Shown here piece after piece: positions 36,613-41,323 of a stretch of 41,323 nt of DNA (the first letter of the stretch is position 1; each line of letters opens with the position of its first letter). A program made the position numbers and the translations under genes. This stretch comes from Trueperaceae bacterium (GTDB lineage Bacteria; Deinococcota; Deinococci; Deinococcales; Trueperaceae), in assembly GCA_020431825.1 (NCBI GenBank), contig JAGQHN010000024.1:13387-54709 (forward strand), in the 5' to 3' direction. The notes under the pieces were generated by a model. The model had not been told where the DNA came from. It worked only from the letters and a program-made list of their open reading frames with translations, and did no database searches.

Positions 36613-37824
36613 TTAAACGACTTCTGCTTTTTTCGTTTCAGGAATCCCAGCTTTTTGCTCGCTGGTCCAGGTTGAGTAACAAGGAATCCGTGACATATCG
36701 GCACGATCAGCATATTTCTTGGCAATTTCTACAACTTCACCTAAGAGACCTTGCTCTAAGGTCGTTGGCTTGAGCCCCAAATCTAAGAAAAGATCATTCC
36801 TAACATGAAGTTCATTTTCGGCGGCTTCTTTACGTGGATTGTCTACATTAGCGATTTCAGCACCGGTCATTTTGCTTACCAGCTCAGCCAGTTCACGAAC
36901 CTTATGCGTTTCGGTCATCTGGTTCAAGATTTTCACACGCTCACCCTTGGCTGGGGGATTAGCCAGTGCAAGCTCAATGCAGTTTACCGTGTCTTGAATA
37001 TGAATAAAGGCTCTGGTCTGGCCACCTGTACCGTGAACCGTAAGCGGGTAACCTACCGCAGCTTGCATAAGGAAACGGTTGAGCACAGTGCCATAATCAC
37101 CATCATAATCAAAGCGGTTAATAAGGCGCTCATCCCGTTTGGTTTCTTTGGTATTGGTACCCCAAACAATGCCCTGATGCAAGTCCGTAATACGCACAAG
37201 ATCATTCTTGTTGTAATAAAGGAAGAAAAGCTGATCCTGGGTTTTGGTCATGTGGTACACACTACCTGGATTTACCGGATAAAGGATCTGCTGCATAATG
37301 CGCTCACCCTCTTCGGTAGTAACCTCTACGTCAAGGTAGCCCTCAGGTATTTTCATGCCAGCCGTACCATAGCCGTAAACACCCATGGTTCCCAGGTGTG
37401 CCAGATGGACATCGACACCACTTTCAACAATGGCAGCCAGTACGTTATGGGTAGCATTCAGATTATTATTAACGGTATAGCGCTTATGCCAGCTAGACTT
37501 CATGCTGTAAGGGGCTGCCCGCTGCTCGGCGAAGTGCACGATAGCATCTGGCTCTTCATCTTTAATAAGGGTTAGCAAGCGGTGATAATTATCAGAGATA
37601 TCCAGATTATGGAATTTAATTTCCTTGCCACTTACTTCTTTCCAGGCTTGCAACCGGGTTTGAATGGGTTGAATTGGCGTAAGACTACTGGCACCAAGTT
37701 CATTATCAATATTTCTGCGGCTCAAATTATCGATGATGGTAACGTCATAGCCGATATTTGAAAGATGCAAACTGGTCGGCCAGCCGCAAAAGCCGTCTCC
37801 GCCTAATACAAATACTTTTTTCAT
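36613..37824 (-). CDS. sqdB: UDP-sulfoquinovose synthase
   Basis: SqdB/SQD1 converts UDP-glucose and sulfite to UDP-sulfoquinovose, the head-group donor of sulfolipid. The 403-residue short-chain dehydrogenase fold begins VFVLGGDGFCGWPTSLHLSN, the SQD1 version of the glycine-rich NAD site. The catalytic residues are visible as T146 (LGTMGVYG), Y190 and K194 (VYHMTKTQD). FAEQRAAPYSMKSS and HQGIVWGTNTKET are also specific to this family. GGAGG precedes ATG 37824. It is followed by a terminator and sqdX. It contains no CTCGAG, unlike its neighbours, though it has only one Leu-Glu pair in which to place one. Confidence 0.95.
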   Translation of the reverse strand: MKKVFVLGGDGFCGWPTSLHLSNIGYDVTIIDNLSRRNIDNELGASSLTPIQPIQTRLQAWKEVSGKEIKFHNLDISDNYHRLLTLIKDEEPDAIVHFAEQRAAPYSMKSSWHKRYTVNNNLNATHNVLAAIVESGVDVHLAHLGTMGVYGYGTAGMKIPEGYLDVEVTTEEGERIMQQILYPVNPGSVYHMTKTQDQLFFLYYNKNDLVRITDLHQGIVWGTNTKETKRDERLINRFDYDGDYGTVLNRFLMQAAVGYPLTVHGTGGQTRAFIHIQDTVNCIELALANPPAKGERVKILNQMTETHKVRELAELVSKMTGAEIANVDNPRKEAAENELHVRNDLFLDLGLKPTTLEQGLLGEVVEIAKKYADRADMSRIPCYSTWTSEQKAGIPETKKAEVV

Positions 37825-37920
37825 TCATTCCTCCATGAGCTAAGCATCATCACCTTGACTTACACCTATTCCATACTAGGAGAAAACTTAAAAAGCCGAT
37901 ACCTAAGGCATCACAGAGGA

Positions 37921-37977
37921 AAAAGGCGCGCCACCAAGCCTTGCCTAGCAAAAATCAAACCAGTCATAAGGCTGGTC
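37921..37977 (-). terminator. Candidate terminators after the GT2 gene
   Basis: In the 236-base gap between the GT2 stop and the sqdB start, the minus strand has two candidates. The first has ACCAG/CTGGT arms at 37959-37963 and 37972-37976, followed by GATTTTT. The second is an AAGGC...GCCTT stem near 37921-37942 followed by TTTCC. Either could end the GT2 transcript. The remainder of the gap should hold the sqdB promoter, for which I see no clear consensus. Confidence 0.45.
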
Positions 37978-38060
37978 CTGTTTAGCCAACTCTAGTACAA
38001 AGAAAGATGGGATTCAATAGTAAAGATGAGTTTCATAAAGTCAGATGGTGATAAAAAGGC

Positions 38061-39281
38061 TCAGACAAAAGGAACCAAAGAGCTTTTTACCTTACGTCCA
38101 AACTCTCTTATACGGCGCCTCAGGAAACGCTTACGGTAACTGCGCGCCCCGGCATACCAGGCACCCGGTTTGATAAATGACCAGATACTCACCGTGGCAA
38201 TAAAGAAAGGGTGCAGGAAAGCCCAGTTAAGCGTTACTAACCCATTCCCCCAAAGATCACGGCGCTCGAGCTGTCTTGTCCCAAGATTCATGCCATAAAG
38301 CTCAACTGCCAGTTTGGCCAACCAGATACCAAAAACCCAGGGAACCAGCGCATCGATAAAGGGTGTAAGTAAAACAGCAATGGATAAAAAAATACTTTGA
38401 AAGCCTAAAACACCAATACTTGCCATAAAGGCAGGGTGATAGTGCAGCGTATGGTGATAACGCGAGACCCAGCGTTTACGCTGCTTAAGTAAAGCTAAGA
38501 GATTTGGAACAGGCTTGGTTAATACTCTGGTTTCAGGCGTACTGGCGAACACCACGCGCATACCGGGTAAGCGCCCCATACGCTGCGTTAGCAAGTCTTC
38601 ATCGCCACTTGGTGCACGACCACTGGCACCAAAGCCCCCAATCGCTTCAAAAGCACTACGTCTATAAGCCTGATTATTGGCGCTGCTGGCGAACTTCCAA
38701 CCAAAGTGGGTTAAGGAACGGGCAACCAGCATAAGGGTAAACCAGTCGGTAGATTCAAAACGCTCAACCCAGTTTTTGGCTTTACCGGCTCTGGTACTTT
38801 CAACATAGCCGACCACCATGGCGACATCCTCTTCAAAGTGAGAAACCATGCCTGCAACCCAGCCTTCAGGGTACTGACAATCGGCGTCACTGGCCACAAT
38901 TATTTCACCACTCGAGTTCTGAATTCCCGTATTAACAGCATTTACTTTGGGTGCAAGTCTGCGACTAGGTGCTAAGACATTGACCAGCTTAAAACGCTTA
39001 TCTTTAGCAGCAAAGGATTGGATGATGGCCTCAGTAGCGTCTTTAGAGCGGTCATTAACGATAACAAACTCGAGCCTTGGATAGTCCTGTTTTGACAGAG
39101 ACTCGAGCGTTGCTGCCAATTTATCTTCTTCATTATGTGCCGGAATAATGACGCTCACCCTTGGCTGCTTGTCACTCAAGGGTCGATTTTTTGCACGGTA
39201 CATACCGACAATAACCATTAGCATAAGGGCAATGTAAGGAAGCACAAGAGCGTAAAGTAAAATAATAAAGGTCGTCAACAT
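38061..39281 (-). CDS. Membrane-bound GT2 glycosyltransferase
   Basis: The 406-residue family 2 glycosyltransferase has an N-terminal membrane anchor (about 1-27) and a GT-A catalytic domain (about 40-270). Membrane helices lie near 295-345, with others near the end. The GT-A motifs VSVIIPAHNEEDKLAATLES, ASDADCQYPE (D132, D134), SGDEDLLTQRM and the QxxRW-type KQRKRWVSRYHHT are all visible. It resembles processive or lipid-linked sugar transferases. A glycolipid or polysaccharide role is likely, but the substrate is unknown. A very basic C-terminal tail follows the last helix. I chose ATG 39281, at the anchor. ATG 39338 adds 19 atypical residues. It is divergent from gyrB. Confidence 0.82.
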   Translation of the reverse strand: MLTTFIILLYALVLPYIALMLMVIVGMYRAKNRPLSDKQPRVSVIIPAHNEEDKLAATLESLSKQDYPRLEFVIVNDRSKDATEAIIQSFAAKDKRFKLVNVLAPSRRLAPKVNAVNTGIQNSSGEIIVASDADCQYPEGWVAGMVSHFEEDVAMVVGYVESTRAGKAKNWVERFESTDWFTLMLVARSLTHFGWKFASSANNQAYRRSAFEAIGGFGASGRAPSGDEDLLTQRMGRLPGMRVVFASTPETRVLTKPVPNLLALLKQRKRWVSRYHHTLHYHPAFMASIGVLGFQSIFLSIAVLLTPFIDALVPWVFGIWLAKLAVELYGMNLGTRQLERRDLWGNGLVTLNWAFLHPFFIATVSIWSFIKPGAWYAGARSYRKRFLRRRIREFGRKVKSSLVPFV

Positions 39282-39432
39282 AGTAGTCTCTCTAACCGTC
39301 TTCGTGCAGTTTACGTAGAGTTTATCACACAGAATCATGAAGATTGCATTAAGGCTTGCAAAAAGAGGCCAAAGATTGCCCTAATTCGTCGTTGACGTCA
39401 GGTGCAACGCCCTATTTGAAGCCTAAAACCTA

Positions 39433-39438
39433 TATAAT
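39433..39438 (+). promoter_or_regulatory. Candidate -10 of gyrB
   Basis: TATAAT lies 45 bases upstream of the gyrB ATG within TATATAATTA. The -35 region at the standard distance is poor (around CCCTAT), so this is only a candidate. Unlike the leaderless genes here, gyrB has a leader and a good ribosome site. Confidence 0.4.
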
Positions 39439-39468
39439 TAAGGTACATGTTCCAGCGAAAACAGTTAA

Positions 39469-41323
<1,855 letters not shown>

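Noticed and set aside
36805..37575. 256-codon plus-strand frame inside sqdB
   Set aside because: It lies wholly antisense to a clearly conserved gene, has no recognisable motif and is the usual shadow of a long reading frame.
37926..37933. GGCGCGCC palindrome as a special element
   Set aside because: It occurs once here, is short and is best explained as part of a terminator-like GC stem.

Overview
The window is a dense bacterial chromosome segment with GC near one half. It carries about 31 protein genes, most on the minus strand, and I saw no rRNA, tRNA, CRISPR array or insertion sequence. The partial GyrB (motif DGYHQLL near its N terminus), a 793-residue NuoG and several apparently leaderless promoters suggest Deinococcota, perhaps a Trueperaceae-like lineage. 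This placement is an inference by eye, and the GC is low for that phylum.

Layout. 1-645: the 5' end of groEL, then groES, with a sigma70-type promoter and a perfect CIRCE element. 718-2298: FUN14-family protein, a small membrane protein and an unrecognised protein. 2345-17082: a complete 14-gene respiratory complex I operon (nuoA to nuoN, minus strand) ending in a strong hairpin. NuoJ carries a C-terminal helix-hairpin-helix extension, and NuoG has lost all four ligands of cluster N7. 17380-20671: a double-receiver response regulator, L-2-hydroxyglutarate oxidase, and a divergent class III CoA-transferase, probably a glutarate-type dicarboxylate module. 21010-25299: a 1429-residue protein with an N-terminal SARP/BTAD-like region, a STAND NTPase, one membrane segment and a WD40 propeller. 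25274-28461: mannose-6-phosphate isomerase, a PhyH-family dioxygenase and a divergent Hsp33 with four extra C-terminal cysteines.

28511-34435: a four-gene operon (tagaturonate reductase, lactonase, L-galactose-dehydrogenase-like aldo/keto reductase, 893-residue UxaA). It reads as a route from L-galactose or a similar sugar through altronate to 2-keto-3-deoxygluconate. 34623-39281: a methyltransferase, sulfolipid genes sqdX and sqdB with an unusual overlapping terminator and promoter between them, and a membrane GT2 glycosyltransferase. 39484 to the end: gyrB, truncated by the window.

The most striking feature is spread over everything. The palindrome CTCGAG occurs about 95 times by my manual count, where about 10 are expected, mostly as the in-frame codon pair Leu-Glu. 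It resembles the HIP1 palindrome of cyanobacteria in kind but has a different sequence.
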